A DNA stretch of 64,000 nt from Ardenticatenaceae bacterium (GCA_020634245.1 JACKCC010000011.1:1-64000), one strand, 5' to 3'. Numbered from the stretch's first letter, positions 1 through 8,935 are shown. Made by a program: numbers and translations. Notes: a model not told the origin generated them from the letters alone.

Positions 1-229
1 AAAGCGTTTTCGGCTACCCTATTTGGACGTTTTGATTTTGAGTAAAGATTTTCAATGCAAATCTCAATTATATCGACATAACACAATAATATCTTGGCAC
101 ATCAGTGTTAGTTTGTGTATGGCTTTCAGGAATTTGTAGCGGATTGATGCCTTTTTTATCAAAATTCTTTCTTCGATTTACCCAATTAGCCAAAATATTC
201 TATAATTGCCAATTGTCTATGCTCAAACA

Positions 230-258
230 TGGACAGTTGTAAATTTTTTTGATATACT
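230..258 (+). promoter_or_regulatory. Sigma70-type promoter of the metVF gene
   Basis: The hexamers TGGACA (230-235) and TATACT (253-258) are separated by exactly 17 bases and each differs by one base from the sigma70 consensus. A start near 265 would give a leader of about 80 nt before the gene at 344. The first 229 bases of the window are AT-rich and show no gene. Confidence 0.6.
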
Positions 259-274
259 TCTGATATATCAGGAT

Positions 275-339
275 TGATTTTGGAGCTGATACTTACCCAC
301 TAACATTTTCACTGCTGTCATCCTCCAAAATCAGGAGGA
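275..339 (+). promoter_or_regulatory. Candidate two-state RNA leader upstream of metVF
   Basis: TCCTCC at 321-326 can pair with GGAGGA at 334-339, which hides the Shine-Dalgarno of the next gene. The segment 323-333 is also perfectly complementary over 11 bases to 275-285. The two pairings exclude each other, so one fold closes and the other frees the ribosome site. No known riboswitch family was recognised. The switching role is inference; only the complementarity is seen. Confidence 0.4.
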
Positions 340-343
340 AATT

Positions 344-1825
344 ATGTCCATATTTTCACCGCGCCGATATCAACCCCCTTTTTACCCGGTAAGTCGCGAA
401 AACGAATCTATTCCCCTGCGCATGTTCACCGCATTCGAGCGAACAACTAAAGGCTGGCTTTTTGGCTGCCGCATGTGCGGCAACTGCATCTTGCAGGAAA
501 CAGCCTTTATTTGTCCCATGACCTGCCCCAAGGGGCTGAGGAATGGTTTGTGCGGCGGAGCCACCCCCGAAAGGTGCGAAGTTGATCCCACACGTCCCTG
601 TACCTGGTACAAAATTTATGAACGGGCTGAAAAATTGGGGCGTATGGACAAGTTGTTAGAAATTAATGCCCCTATTGATGGTTCTCGCGCCGGTAAAGAA
701 ACCTGGCTGGAAGTCATCCGCAAGTGGCGTGACAATAAAGATTTGCGCCTGGTTGAGTTTGTTACCAATCGAGAAAAGTTCAACGAAGAAAAAGAGAAGG
801 TGTTTTATGAAATCCGCCAGCCGGATTGGTGGCAAGGGGATGCAAAATATCATCCACCGGCATACAACGAACCAATTTCTATCCTGGAAGCGAATTTAAG
901 AGCCAGTGACTTTGTAACGACGGCTGAAATTGCGCCGCCTTTGGGTGCTTCTGGTGACACCATCTTAAAGAAGGCTGATTTGCTCAAAGGTTATGTGGCT
1001 GCCGCTAACTTCACCGATAACGCCTCGGCTTCAGCCCGGATGAATAGTATGGCTTCCAGTAAAATCTGCCTGGATTCCGGCATGGAGCCGATTATGCAGA
1101 TGCAAGCCCGCGATCGCAGCCGGGTTATTCTGGAAGCGGACGCGATGGGGGCTGCCGGTTTGGGGATTCATAATATTTTGTGCCTCAGCGGTGATCATCA
1201 ACGGTTTGGCCCTGGCCCCATGGTGAAGCCGGATCAGTTTGATATGGATGCGGTGCAGGTGATTTGGATGCTGCGCCGGATGCGGGATGAGGGTGTTTAT
1301 CTGGACGGCCGTGCCATCAAACAGCGTCCAGCATTCTTCCTGGGGGCTGCGGCCTCTCCCTTTGGTGCGCCGCCCAAATATGAAGCCATCCGGGCTGAGA
1401 AGAAAATCAATGCCGGTGCCCAGTTCATTCAAACACAGCCAATTTTCGATTATAACCGCTTTCTGGAATGGCTTGAAGCGTTGGATCAACGTAATTTGCT
1501 GGACAAGGTATACATCTTGGGCGGGCTTATTCCGCTCAAGAGCGCCCGCGCCGCTCACTTTATGGCTGACGAGGTTCCGGGGGTTGTCATTCCGGATGAG
1601 ATTGTGAAGCGGATAGATAATGCCGGAGACAGCAATGGGCAGCAGGAAGAGGGGGTAGCCATTGCTCTGGAGATGATTGAGAAGCTGCGCAATACGCCAG
1701 GACTCAATGGGATGCACATTATGGCGGTACATTGGGAAACGATTGTGCCGCGACTGGTTGAGGAATCGGGTATCCCCCGGCCAGTTATGGACAAAATGCC
1801 TGAGGTAACGGCCGTACCCACCTGA
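344..1825 (+). CDS. metF: Methylenetetrahydrofolate reductase, MetV-MetF fusion
   Basis: Reduces, or in the oxidative direction forms, 5,10-methylene-tetrahydrofolate from 5-methyl-tetrahydrofolate. The first ~90 residues are a MetV-like cysteine-rich module with eight Cys (42, 45, 48, 57, 61, 70, 78, 86), expected to bind zinc or an iron-sulfur cluster. Residues from about 185 to the end are the MetF TIM barrel, starting around FVTTAEIAPPLGA. MetV and MetF are usually separate subunits in acetogens and related bacteria; here they are one 493-residue chain. The ATG follows AGGAGG at a normal distance. The gene precedes a B12-controlled methyltransferase operon, so it probably handles methyl groups delivered to tetrahydrofolate. 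An ACGGCCGT octamer encodes part of the C-terminus. Confidence 0.88.
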   Translation: MSIFSPRRYQPPFYPVSRENESIPLRMFTAFERTTKGWLFGCRMCGNCILQETAFICPMTCPKGLRNGLCGGATPERCEVDPTRPCTWYKIYERAEKLGRMDKLLEINAPIDGSRAGKETWLEVIRKWRDNKDLRLVEFVTNREKFNEEKEKVFYEIRQPDWWQGDAKYHPPAYNEPISILEANLRASDFVTTAEIAPPLGASGDTILKKADLLKGYVAAANFTDNASASARMNSMASSKICLDSGMEPIMQMQARDRSRVILEADAMGAAGLGIHNILCLSGDHQRFGPGPMVKPDQFDMDAVQVIWMLRRMRDEGVYLDGRAIKQRPAFFLGAAASPFGAPPKYEAIRAEKKINAGAQFIQTQPIFDYNRFLEWLEALDQRNLLDKVYILGGLIPLKSARAAHFMADEVPGVVIPDEIVKRIDNAGDSNGQQEEGVAIALEMIEKLRNTPGLNGMHIMAVHWETIVPRLVEESGIPRPVMDKMPEVTAVPT

Positions 1826-1835
1826 TAGTATCAAT

Positions 1836-1878
1836 AAATTCCCTGAGAACTCATTTACAGTTTTCAGGGAATTTTGTT
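1836..1878 (+). terminator. Rho-independent terminator after metVF
   Basis: An 11-bp stem, AAATTCCCTGA (1836-1846) with TCAGGGAATTT (1864-1874), is followed by a T-rich tail. It separates the metVF transcript from the riboswitch-controlled operon. Confidence 0.7.
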
Positions 1879-1918
1879 TAGAGGAGAAAATAACCCAACG
1901 ACAAACCAGTATTATCAC

Positions 1919-2016
1919 CGAGTGAAGACCGGTGCGCTGTTAGGCAGCAAATCCGGCGCTGTCCCGCAACTGTAAGGTTTCCGGTTAAATCAACCGGAAC
2001 CAAGCCAGACCGCTCG
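1919..2016 (+). promoter_or_regulatory. Cobalamin riboswitch aptamer
   Basis: The conserved cobalamin (RF00174-type) core is readable: GGTG at 1931, AAATCCGG near 1950, the B12-box stretch GTCCCGCAACTGTAA at 1961-1975, and the closing AAGCCAGACCGC near 2002-2013. A terminal stem is formed by CGAGTG (1919-1924) with CGCTCG (2011-2016). The element is compact and lacks the long 5' extension of class I forms. It lies directly before a terminator and a LIV-type transporter plus corrinoid methyltransferase operon, so it should shut this operon off when cobalamin is plentiful. Confidence 0.9.
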
Positions 2017-2047
2017 ATTAGATTTTTATTTGTCCTACCTTCGCGGA

Positions 2048-2088
2048 AAGGGAGCAGCGCCCAAATATGGCCTGCTCCTTTTTATTTT
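2048..2088 (+). terminator. Riboswitch expression-platform terminator
   Basis: GGAGCAG (2051-2057) pairs with CTGCTCC (2072-2078), with inner GCC/GGC pairs, followed by TTTTTATTTT. The hairpin sits 32 bases after the cobalamin aptamer and before the transporter gene, as expected for transcriptional control by the riboswitch. Confidence 0.85.
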
Positions 2089-2178
2089 CACAAAAGGAGG
2101 TGATTACTAAAACTGATTCCCAGCATATGTCACAGTTTTATTCATTGATCAGAGTAAACAAATAGAGGAGAACAGAAC

Positions 2179-3513
2179 ATGAGGTTTAAGTCAATCGTTT
2201 TACTGTTTACGTTGTTGTTGGCACTTTTGTTATTAGCAGCCTGTGGCTCATCAGATACAGCTGAACCAGCTGCTAATGATGCACCGGCCGCTGAAGAGGC
2301 TCCGGCCGTTGAAGAAGCCGCTCCCGCAGCAGCTGAAAGTAAAGTCTTTAAGGTAGGCGTGCTTGGTCCATTTACCGGTCCCAGCGCCCGTACTGGTGAA
2401 GAGTTCAAAGTGGCCGCAGAAATGGCTTTGGAGAAAATCAACTACCAGATAGGGGACTACACGATAGAACCGGTTTGGGTAGACTCACAATCCGACCCGG
2501 AAAAAGCCACTCGCGCCTATGAGGAAGCCATTGTTCAAGATGGTATTCAAGCCGGTGTTCTTAACTGGCACAGTTCAGTCGCTGTCGCCGTGATGGAAAT
2601 TACGGCCAAATATCAAGTTCCTCACTTCTTTGGTTTTGGCGCCACTGAAGTCGTCAATGAAAAATTTGCCAGCGATCCAGAAAAATATGGTTATTGGACA
2701 ACGAAAGGGTGGCCCACTCCCGATAAACTTTCCCAAAACTATGTAACCGCGTTGGAAGATGCTATTGCTGCCGGCACATGGGTGCCTGAAGCGAAAACGG
2801 CCGTTATCTACGGTGAAGACACCGATTGGGGCCGCAGCTTTGGTGACGGCATCGCCGCCCAGCTAGAAGCTGCCGGGTGGGAGATTAAGGATTACCAATA
2901 TTTTCCCATTGAACAAACGGAATTTTATCCATTGCTCAACAAATTCAAGGATTTGAACGTGGCTTTGATTGCCGGAACCAGCACAGCGCCACCTTCCTTA
3001 TCCGCATTCATCAAACAAGCCGATGAAGTAGGCATCAAATCATTAATCATCGCTGATGGCCTGGGCTGGGTTGGTGAATGGTACGAACTGACCGGCGACT
3101 CATCCAACTACGTTCTAGACCAGATTCCTGGCTGGACGACTGATGAATCACTGAAGTTTGCCGCTGATTTTGAAGCCAAGAGTGGCATTGCCCCCAGTCC
3201 GTCATCGGGTGGTCTCTCTTACGATGGCATGAACTTCTTCATCAAAGTATTGCAAACTGCTTACGACGATTATGGTGAACTAACCAAAGAAACGGTATTC
3301 GACACCGTCAAAAACAAGGTGTGGACCGGTGAATTGACCTTCACAACGGCCGATGGCGCCATAGTCATGAGTAATTACGATTTCAGCAATCCTCCTGACC
3401 CGATTGTCGGCAAAGGCTTTTACACGTTCCCAGTTTTGCAATACATGGATGGCGAAGGGCTTTACGTCTGGCCACCTGAATTCCAAAACACAGACCTGCA
3501 AGCAAAACCATAA
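2179..3513 (+). CDS. LIV-type ABC transporter substrate-binding lipoprotein
   Basis: Captures a solute outside the membrane for the permease complex encoded just downstream. A lipoprotein signal peptide of about 21 residues ends in a lipobox LAAC with Cys22. It is followed by a linker rich in Ala, Pro and Glu (about 25-55), then a Peripla_BP_6 domain typical of LivK and urea or amide binding proteins. The start follows GAGGAG at 2165-2170. It is the first gene behind the cobalamin riboswitch. The ligand is unknown; co-location with an MttB-family methyltransferase suggests a quaternary or methylated amine (inference). Confidence 0.88.
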   Translation: MRFKSIVLLFTLLLALLLLAACGSSDTAEPAANDAPAAEEAPAVEEAAPAAAESKVFKVGVLGPFTGPSARTGEEFKVAAEMALEKINYQIGDYTIEPVWVDSQSDPEKATRAYEEAIVQDGIQAGVLNWHSSVAVAVMEITAKYQVPHFFGFGATEVVNEKFASDPEKYGYWTTKGWPTPDKLSQNYVTALEDAIAAGTWVPEAKTAVIYGEDTDWGRSFGDGIAAQLEAAGWEIKDYQYFPIEQTEFYPLLNKFKDLNVALIAGTSTAPPSLSAFIKQADEVGIKSLIIADGLGWVGEWYELTGDSSNYVLDQIPGWTTDESLKFAADFEAKSGIAPSPSSGGLSYDGMNFFIKVLQTAYDDYGELTKETVFDTVKNKVWTGELTFTTADGAIVMSNYDFSNPPDPIVGKGFYTFPVLQYMDGEGLYVWPPEFQNTDLQAKP

Positions 3514-3591
3514 CATCTAAAATATGAAGTGGTGGGGGAGGTAATTCTCCCCCACTTCCTGCTTATCGTGTCAAGGAACAGGAGGTCTTAG

Positions 3592-4323
3592 ATGACCGTG
3601 ATTCTGGAAACAGATAATGTGGTGAAGACGTTTGGCGGGTTAACGGCCGTAGACCACGTCTCCATCTCCGTTCAAGAAGGCCAAATCTTCGGCATCATCG
3701 GCCCCAATGGCGCTGGTAAAACCACATTTCTCAACTCAATAGCCGGTACCTACAAACCCAACGGCGGGCACGTTCACTTCCTGGGTCAAGAAACCACCGG
3801 CCTACCCTCCAACATCATGTGCCGCAGAGGAATGGCCCGCACCTTTCAAATATCCCAGCCATTCCCCAAAATGACAGCCTTGGAAAACGTACTCGTCTCC
3901 GCCACCTTCGGCAACAAACCAGGCGCAGTACGCAATCCCGTTCATTACGCCCATGAAATGCTCGACTTCGTCGAATTCCCCATGCCCCAAAACACCCCGG
4001 CGCAAAGCCTCAACACCGTGCAGCTCAAACGGCTCGATCTGGCCCGCGCCCTGGCCAGCAAACCGCGCCTGCTGCTTTTGGACGAACTGGCCGCCGGGCT
4101 GGCTACCGGCGAACTGGGCGATCTCATGGACATCATCCGCAAAATTCGGGACAGCGGCGTGACGATCATCATGATTGAACACATCATGCGCGTCATCATG
4201 GGCTTATGCGATCATCTGGCTGTCATCTATTACGGGGAAAAAATCGCCGATGGCCCCACACTAGAAGTAGCCCAAAATCCCAAAGTTGCCGAAGCATACC
4301 TGGGAGAAGAGTACGATTTATAA
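3592..4323 (+). CDS. livG: LIV-type ABC transporter ATP-binding protein (LivG-like)
   Basis: Hydrolyses ATP to drive the transporter. Walker A GPNGAGKTT lies at residues 37-45, and Walker B LLLLDE is followed by an H-switch in MIEHIM. The signature stretch reads LNTVQLKRLDLARAL instead of the classic LSGGQ, and the Pro after Walker B is Leu. Such divergence occurs in a subset of LIV-type ATPases. Length (243 aa) is normal. A GGAGG site precedes the ATG. It is co-directional with the binding protein and the second ATPase. Confidence 0.88.
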   Translation: MTVILETDNVVKTFGGLTAVDHVSISVQEGQIFGIIGPNGAGKTTFLNSIAGTYKPNGGHVHFLGQETTGLPSNIMCRRGMARTFQISQPFPKMTALENVLVSATFGNKPGAVRNPVHYAHEMLDFVEFPMPQNTPAQSLNTVQLKRLDLARALASKPRLLLLDELAAGLATGELGDLMDIIRKIRDSGVTIIMIEHIMRVIMGLCDHLAVIYYGEKIADGPTLEVAQNPKVAEAYLGEEYDL

Positions 4324-4362
4324 GATTCCGCTGCCGGGTTAGCGCGAGTCTGAAAAAGGAGG

Positions 4363-5073
4363 ATGGCTTTGCTAGAAATAAAAAATCTTGATGCCGGCTA
4401 CGGTTTCTTGCAAGTGCTTTGGGATATATCTTTAAGCGTTGCCGAAGGGGAGTTTGTCGCCCTGATCGGGCCAAACGGCGCTGGAAAATCCACAACGCTC
4501 AAAACAATCGCCGGACTGGTCACGCCCCTAAAAGGCCAGATCAATTTCAACCAACAATCGGTAATCGGCGTTCCCGCCTATGAAATTAGCCAGATGGGAG
4601 TCAGTTTTATCTCTGAAAATCTCAATCTCTTTACCAATATGTCGGTTTATGAAAACCTGCTGTTGGGCGCTTATGTCATTCAAGATAAAAAAGAGGTTGC
4701 CAATTTGATGAAGTTTGTCTTTTCCCTTTTCCCCCGTCTGGAAGCCCGCCAATTCCAGTTGGCCGGCACTTTAAGCGGCGGCGAACGCAAAATGCTGGCT
4801 ATAGCTCGTGGTATCATGTCCAAACCATCGCTGCTGCTGGTTGACGAACCATCATTGGGTCTGGCTCCCATGCTGACTCTGGATGTTTTTCATGCACTGG
4901 AAACCTTACGCAAAAGCGGGATGACAGTGCTGCTGGTGGAGCAAAACGTCAATACCACGCTGCGCATTACGGATCGGGCTTACGTGCTGGAACAAGGCCA
5001 AATCACCCTGGCCGGAGACAGCAAAGAACTGCTAAACAACGATCATGTCCGGCAGGCCTACCTGGGCATCTAG
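4363..5073 (+). CDS. livF: LIV-type ABC transporter ATP-binding protein (LivF-like)
   Basis: Second ATPase of the transporter. Walker A GPNGAGKST lies at residues 36-44; the signature LSGGERKML and Walker B LLVDEPSLGLAP are both canonical, unlike its LivG partner. The 236-residue length fits LivF. The strong AAGGAGG at 4356-4362 directly abuts the ATG at 4363. Translation may therefore begin at TTG 4369, two codons on, which has a normal 6-base spacing; the two extra residues do not affect the domain. Confidence 0.88.
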   Translation: MALLEIKNLDAGYGFLQVLWDISLSVAEGEFVALIGPNGAGKSTTLKTIAGLVTPLKGQINFNQQSVIGVPAYEISQMGVSFISENLNLFTNMSVYENLLLGAYVIQDKKEVANLMKFVFSLFPRLEARQFQLAGTLSGGERKMLAIARGIMSKPSLLLVDEPSLGLAPMLTLDVFHALETLRKSGMTVLLVEQNVNTTLRITDRAYVLEQGQITLAGDSKELLNNDHVRQAYLGI

Positions 5074-5097
5074 CCCCGGGCGAAGGAGCACAAGCAA

Positions 5098-6141
5098 ATG
5101 AGTGAAACGATATTAAAAGAATCTATGGGCAGTTCTTTGCGACGATGGGCAACGTCGGCCGGCGGCATTACGATATTGCTGTCGGTCCTCGTAGCCTTCA
5201 TTGCCGCAATTGATGCCGGTCCTTTTGTCCTGGTTAACGCCATTGTCACTGGCGGCATGTGGGCACTTTTATCCATGGGTCTGTCGCTGGTTTTTGGGGT
5301 GATGAACATCCCCAACTTTGCTCATGGCGAGTTTTTCCTGGCCGGATCGTTGACCGCCTATTTTATTTTTAACCCAATACGACTGTACCTGAGGGACAAT
5401 CCTTCTCCATTTTTAAGCGCCTTTGCCCCATTTCTGGGTATTTTTGCGGCAATTATTGTCGGGATGATTCTGGGGTTTTTGGTGGAAAAAGTTGTTTTCG
5501 TCCAGCTTAGAAAACGAAGCCGGGAACAGTGGGTGATGAACTCGTTCTTGCTAACAGTTGGGCTGTCGGTGATTTTTGTGAACAGCGTGCAGTTGATTTG
5601 GGGAGCTGATTTTAAGGGTATTCCCAATTACTGGGACGTTGATGCCATCAATCTTTTTGGTGTAAATCTTTCGGTTGACCGGCTGGCGGCGTTTGGGCTG
5701 GCGGCGGTTACGTTGGCAGTTTTCTGGTACTTCATGCGCCGGACGCAAACGGGCCGGGCGATTCGGGCCGTAGCGCAGGATGAGACCGGCGCACTTTTGG
5801 TGGGGATTAACCTAAACCGAATCTTGACGTTGACGATGGCTTTGAGCGGTGGGCTGGCGGCAATGGCCGGGGCCAGCTTGCTGTTTATTTTTCCGGCTTA
5901 CCCGACGGCGGGGTTACGGCCGTTATACGTGGCCTGGTATGTCGTTATCCTGGTTGGGCTAGGAAACGTATCTGGGGCTGTCGTGGGCGGGTTCATCGTG
6001 GCCTTGCTGCAAACATTAACCTCGTTTTACATCGGCGTCGGCTGGGAAGACGTGATTCCCACGGCGATCATCATCGTCATTTTGATTTTCCGGCCGTCCG
6101 GCTTGTTCGGCAGCGAAGTCAAAGGCATTCAGGAGCAATAA
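5098..6141 (+). CDS. livH: LIV-type ABC transporter permease (LivH-like)
   Basis: Membrane-spanning subunit forming half of the translocation path. The 347 residues contain multiple hydrophobic segments and the conserved BPD_transp_2 signature around AVAQDETGALLVGINLNRI, which contacts the ATPases. It ends 10 bases before the next permease gene. RBS AAGGAG lies upstream of the ATG. Confidence 0.87.
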   Translation: MSETILKESMGSSLRRWATSAGGITILLSVLVAFIAAIDAGPFVLVNAIVTGGMWALLSMGLSLVFGVMNIPNFAHGEFFLAGSLTAYFIFNPIRLYLRDNPSPFLSAFAPFLGIFAAIIVGMILGFLVEKVVFVQLRKRSREQWVMNSFLLTVGLSVIFVNSVQLIWGADFKGIPNYWDVDAINLFGVNLSVDRLAAFGLAAVTLAVFWYFMRRTQTGRAIRAVAQDETGALLVGINLNRILTLTMALSGGLAAMAGASLLFIFPAYPTAGLRPLYVAWYVVILVGLGNVSGAVVGGFIVALLQTLTSFYIGVGWEDVIPTAIIIVILIFRPSGLFGSEVKGIQEQ

Positions 6142-6151
6142 GGAGACCGAC

Positions 6152-7174
6152 ATGCAAGAAGGATTAAAAATCGCTCCGTCTACAAACAAACCGGTGAATC
6201 GGGTAACGGCCGTACTCAGTTCATTCGGCATGACACCATTGGGTCTGGTGGTACTGCTCCTGCTGGTTGCGCTTCCCTACATTCCACCATTCAACCAGGA
6301 ACACATCATACGCTGGCTGGTCAGTGCGGCGCTCATCGCCGCCCAGGCCATCGCCTTTGATTTCACCACCGGCTACATCAACGTCGTCAACTTTGGTTTT
6401 GCCGCTTTTGTGGGTGTGGGCGCTTACACCTCGGCCCTGCTGGCCGTCAATCTTAACGTCTCACCCTGGATTGGCATTTTTATTGGCGCAATTCCGGCAG
6501 CCGTCATCGGTTTGCTGCTGGGCTTGCTGACCCTGCGGCTGCGCGGCATTTTCGCCGCCGTCATGGCCTGGTTCGTTGGTTTAGCGCTGTTAGGGCTGAC
6601 CCGCAACCTGGTTGATTTAACACGCGGCCCGATGGGGTTGAATACCCCCACCCTGCTGGAAACATCGGCCAATCGCCCCTACTATTTTATCATCCTGGCC
6701 ATGATGTTGATCACTTATCTGGTACTGAAGCGCATCATTAACTCCCACTATGGGCTGGCTTTTCGGGCGATTGGTCAAAACCTTGATGCGGCTCGTGCTT
6801 CCGGCATCGATCCCACTTATTACCGCGTTTTCAATTTTACGATTCAGTGTTTGTTTGCCGGCTGGCTCGGCGGGTTTTATGCCCACTATTTCGGCATTTT
6901 AACACCCCAAGTCATGCTCACGTCGCGGACGGTGGAGGTGCTGGCCATCGCCTACATCGGTGGACGGGGTAGTTTGTGGGGCGGTGCGGCCGTTGCCTTT
7001 CCCTTCATCTTTTTCATCGAGATGCTGCGTTCCAATCTATCGGAACTACCCGGCCTGCACCTGATCATTTATGGCCTGTTGTTGATTCTAGTTATGATTT
7101 TTTACCCGGGCGGCTTTGCCCAATTGTACCGCCAACTGGCGGCCAAATTCAGCAAACTGCGTACCGGGAAGTGA
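6152..7174 (+). CDS. livM: LIV-type ABC transporter permease (LivM-like)
   Basis: Second permease subunit, 340 residues, with many transmembrane segments. It has the LivM hallmark NFGFAAFVGVGAYTSALLA near residue 75 and a cytoplasmic loop around AIGQNLDAARASGID. AGGAG precedes the ATG. It completes a five-gene LIV transporter, so the riboswitch controls a full uptake system. Confidence 0.87.
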   Translation: MQEGLKIAPSTNKPVNRVTAVLSSFGMTPLGLVVLLLLVALPYIPPFNQEHIIRWLVSAALIAAQAIAFDFTTGYINVVNFGFAAFVGVGAYTSALLAVNLNVSPWIGIFIGAIPAAVIGLLLGLLTLRLRGIFAAVMAWFVGLALLGLTRNLVDLTRGPMGLNTPTLLETSANRPYYFIILAMMLITYLVLKRIINSHYGLAFRAIGQNLDAARASGIDPTYYRVFNFTIQCLFAGWLGGFYAHYFGILTPQVMLTSRTVEVLAIAYIGGRGSLWGGAAVAFPFIFFIEMLRSNLSELPGLHLIIYGLLLILVMIFYPGGFAQLYRQLAAKFSKLRTGK

Positions 7175-7217
7175 AAGCACATTAGATACTATCGGACTAA
7201 ACATCGTGGCGAAATAC

Positions 7218-7290
7218 ACCGATTACGCAGATAACACAGATTTTGGCGCTTCGCTTTTGTTTAATCTGCAAAATCTGTGCAATCTGCGGA
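7218..7290. repeat. Imperfect intergenic inverted repeat
   Basis: The left arm, with GCAGATAACACAGATTTT near 7228-7244, is roughly complementary to the right arm AAAATCTGTGCAATCTGCGG (7270-7289). It resembles palindromic repeats scattered between genes of many environmental bacteria. It could fold in the mRNA between the transporter and the methyltransferase genes. Confidence 0.6.
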
Positions 7291-7314
7291 TAAATTTTTT
7301 CAATGAGGAGAGCT

Positions 7315-8184
7315 ATGACAAATAATTTAACGACAATCGTTGCATCAAAAAGTAAGACAGTAAAAATCAGCCGGGATTTGCCGACTGTGATTATTGGAGA
7401 GCGGATCAATCCCACCGGCCGCAAAGCGGTACTGGCCGCGCTGAAGGAGGGAGATTTTGACATTGTACGTCAGGATGCCATCAGTCAGGTGGAAGCCGGG
7501 GCAGCCATTCTGGACGTCAATGCTGGCGTGCCGGGCGCGGATGAGCCGGCCTTGCTGAAGCAGGTGATGCAAGAAGTGATAAGCGTCACCGATGTACCCT
7601 TGTGCATCGACACGGCCGATCCCGAAGCATTGGCGGCGGCGCTGGCTGTGTACGGCGGCAAGGCGCTGATCAATTCGGTCAACGGTGAAGAACGGTCATT
7701 GGAAGCAGTGCTGCCGCTGGCCAGAGAATATGGTGCGGCCGTTATCGGCCTGTGTATGGATGATGACGGTATCCCGGAAACGGCCGAAGACCGGCTGCGA
7801 GTGGCCGGCAAAATCATTGAGCGAGCTGGCAAACTGGGCATCGGCCCGGAAGACATCGCCATCGACCCGCTGGCTTTGACAATGGGCGCTGACAGCAATG
7901 CCGGCCGGCTGGCGCTAGAGACCATCGAACTGGTGGTGAAAGAATTTGGCGTCAACATAACAATGGGAGCCAGCAATATTTCCTTCGGTATGCCCGACCG
8001 CAAATACATCAACTCAACATTCATTGCTATGGCCATCCACGCTGGGCTGACCTGCCCCATTACCAATCCGCTGGTGATGGAGGTGAACACGGCCGTTCTC
8101 GCGGCCGACCTAAGCATGGGGCGGGATGAATACGGCATGAATTGGATTAAGGCGTATCGCAATCGCCAAAAAGCAAATGCTTAA
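7315..8184 (+). CDS. Methyltetrahydrofolate:corrinoid methyltransferase (pterin-binding family)
   Basis: Moves a methyl group between a corrinoid protein and tetrahydrofolate, the MT2-type step that links demethylation to the folate pool. It is a single pterin-binding TIM barrel of 289 residues with GERINPTGR near the N-terminus, LDVNAGVPG and DPLALTMGAD, typical of the MtrH/AcsE/MtgA group. I chose ATG 7315 because GAGGAG lies 4-5 bases upstream; an in-frame ATG at 7303 would itself overlap that site. It is followed after 18 bases by its likely corrinoid partner. Confidence 0.87.
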   Translation: MTNNLTTIVASKSKTVKISRDLPTVIIGERINPTGRKAVLAALKEGDFDIVRQDAISQVEAGAAILDVNAGVPGADEPALLKQVMQEVISVTDVPLCIDTADPEALAAALAVYGGKALINSVNGEERSLEAVLPLAREYGAAVIGLCMDDDGIPETAEDRLRVAGKIIERAGKLGIGPEDIAIDPLALTMGADSNAGRLALETIELVVKEFGVNITMGASNISFGMPDRKYINSTFIAMAIHAGLTCPITNPLVMEVNTAVLAADLSMGRDEYGMNWIKAYRNRQKANA

Positions 8185-8202
8185 TAAACAGGAGAGTCAA
8201 CT

Positions 8203-8838
8203 ATGAGCAATATCTTATCTGAAATGGCAACGGCCGTTATCGAAGGCAACATGAACGACATCGTCGACATGACCGAAGATGCCCTCGATGAAGGTCTAAA
8301 CGCCAAAGAAATTTTGGACAATGGCTTGATGCCCGGTATGGATCATGTCGGTGTTGAATTCAAAGCTGGCAACATGTTTGTCCCCGAAGTCCTGCGTTCG
8401 GCCCGCACAATGCAGGCATCAATGGACATCCTCAAGCCGCTCCTGGCCGAAAGTGGAGCCAAGATGATCGGCAAAATCCTCATGGGCACTGTCAAAGGCG
8501 ACATGCACGACATTGGCAAAAATCTGGCCGGTATGATGTGCGAAGGGGCCGGTTTTGAAGTGATTGATCTGGGCAAAGACATCGCACCGGAAACATTCGT
8601 TGAGGAAGTCAAAAAGCATCAGCCGGACATCATCGGTATGTCGGCGCTGTTGACGACCACCATGCGCATGATGGAACAAACCATCAAGGCGCTGGCCGAA
8701 GCCGGTCTGCGCGACCAGGTCAAAGTCATGATTGGCGGCGCGCCCGTCACCCAAAACTTTGCCGACCAGATTGGCGCGGATGGCTACGCCTCAAACGCCG
8801 CCGCTGCCGCTGAATTAGCGAAGAGGTTAGTCGGGTAG
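8203..8838 (+). CDS. Corrinoid (B12-binding) methyltransferase protein, MttC-like 1
   Basis: Carries the methyl group on a bound corrinoid. Residues 1-85 form the helical cap domain; the B12-binding Rossmann domain follows with the base-off motif D100-x-H102-x-x-G105 (GDMHDIGKNL). Length 211 aa fits MttC/MtgC proteins. It lies between the pterin-binding methyltransferase and the MttB-family enzyme and has a close paralogue at 10411. Confidence 0.92.
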   Translation: MSNILSEMATAVIEGNMNDIVDMTEDALDEGLNAKEILDNGLMPGMDHVGVEFKAGNMFVPEVLRSARTMQASMDILKPLLAESGAKMIGKILMGTVKGDMHDIGKNLAGMMCEGAGFEVIDLGKDIAPETFVEEVKKHQPDIIGMSALLTTTMRMMEQTIKALAEAGLRDQVKVMIGGAPVTQNFADQIGADGYASNAAAAAELAKRLVG

Positions 8839-8921
8839 TCAGATAGTCTGGTAGTCCAGTAGTCAAATAGTCTGATAGTCAACGACTACAAGACCACACG
8901 ACTACAAGACCACATGACTTC
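8839..8921. repeat. Low-complexity intergenic repeat (AGTC/GACT units)
   Basis: Irregular tandem units of TAGTCnGATAGTC type are followed by CGACTACAAGACCAC units. The two halves are partly complementary, so a long hairpin can form between the corrinoid gene and the MttB-family gene. Confidence 0.65.
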
Positions 8922-8935
8922 CGAAGGAGTTTTCC

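Noticed and set aside
1887..1915. A promoter directly before the cobalamin riboswitch
   Set aside because: A TATTAT-like -10 is present at 1910-1915, but no credible -35 lies at 16-18 bases, so the start of this operon is left open.
1031..1918. A 295-codon reverse ORF opposite metVF
   Set aside because: The + strand protein is a clear MetV-MetF with a proper ribosome site; the reverse frame shows no domain.
7303..7314. Upstream ATG 7303 as the start of the pterin-binding methyltransferase
   Set aside because: It overlaps the GAGGAG ribosome site that serves ATG 7315 at the correct distance.
8839..8921. CRISPR array
   Set aside because: Units are irregular, 5-12 bases long, without constant repeats or unique spacers, and no cas genes are present.
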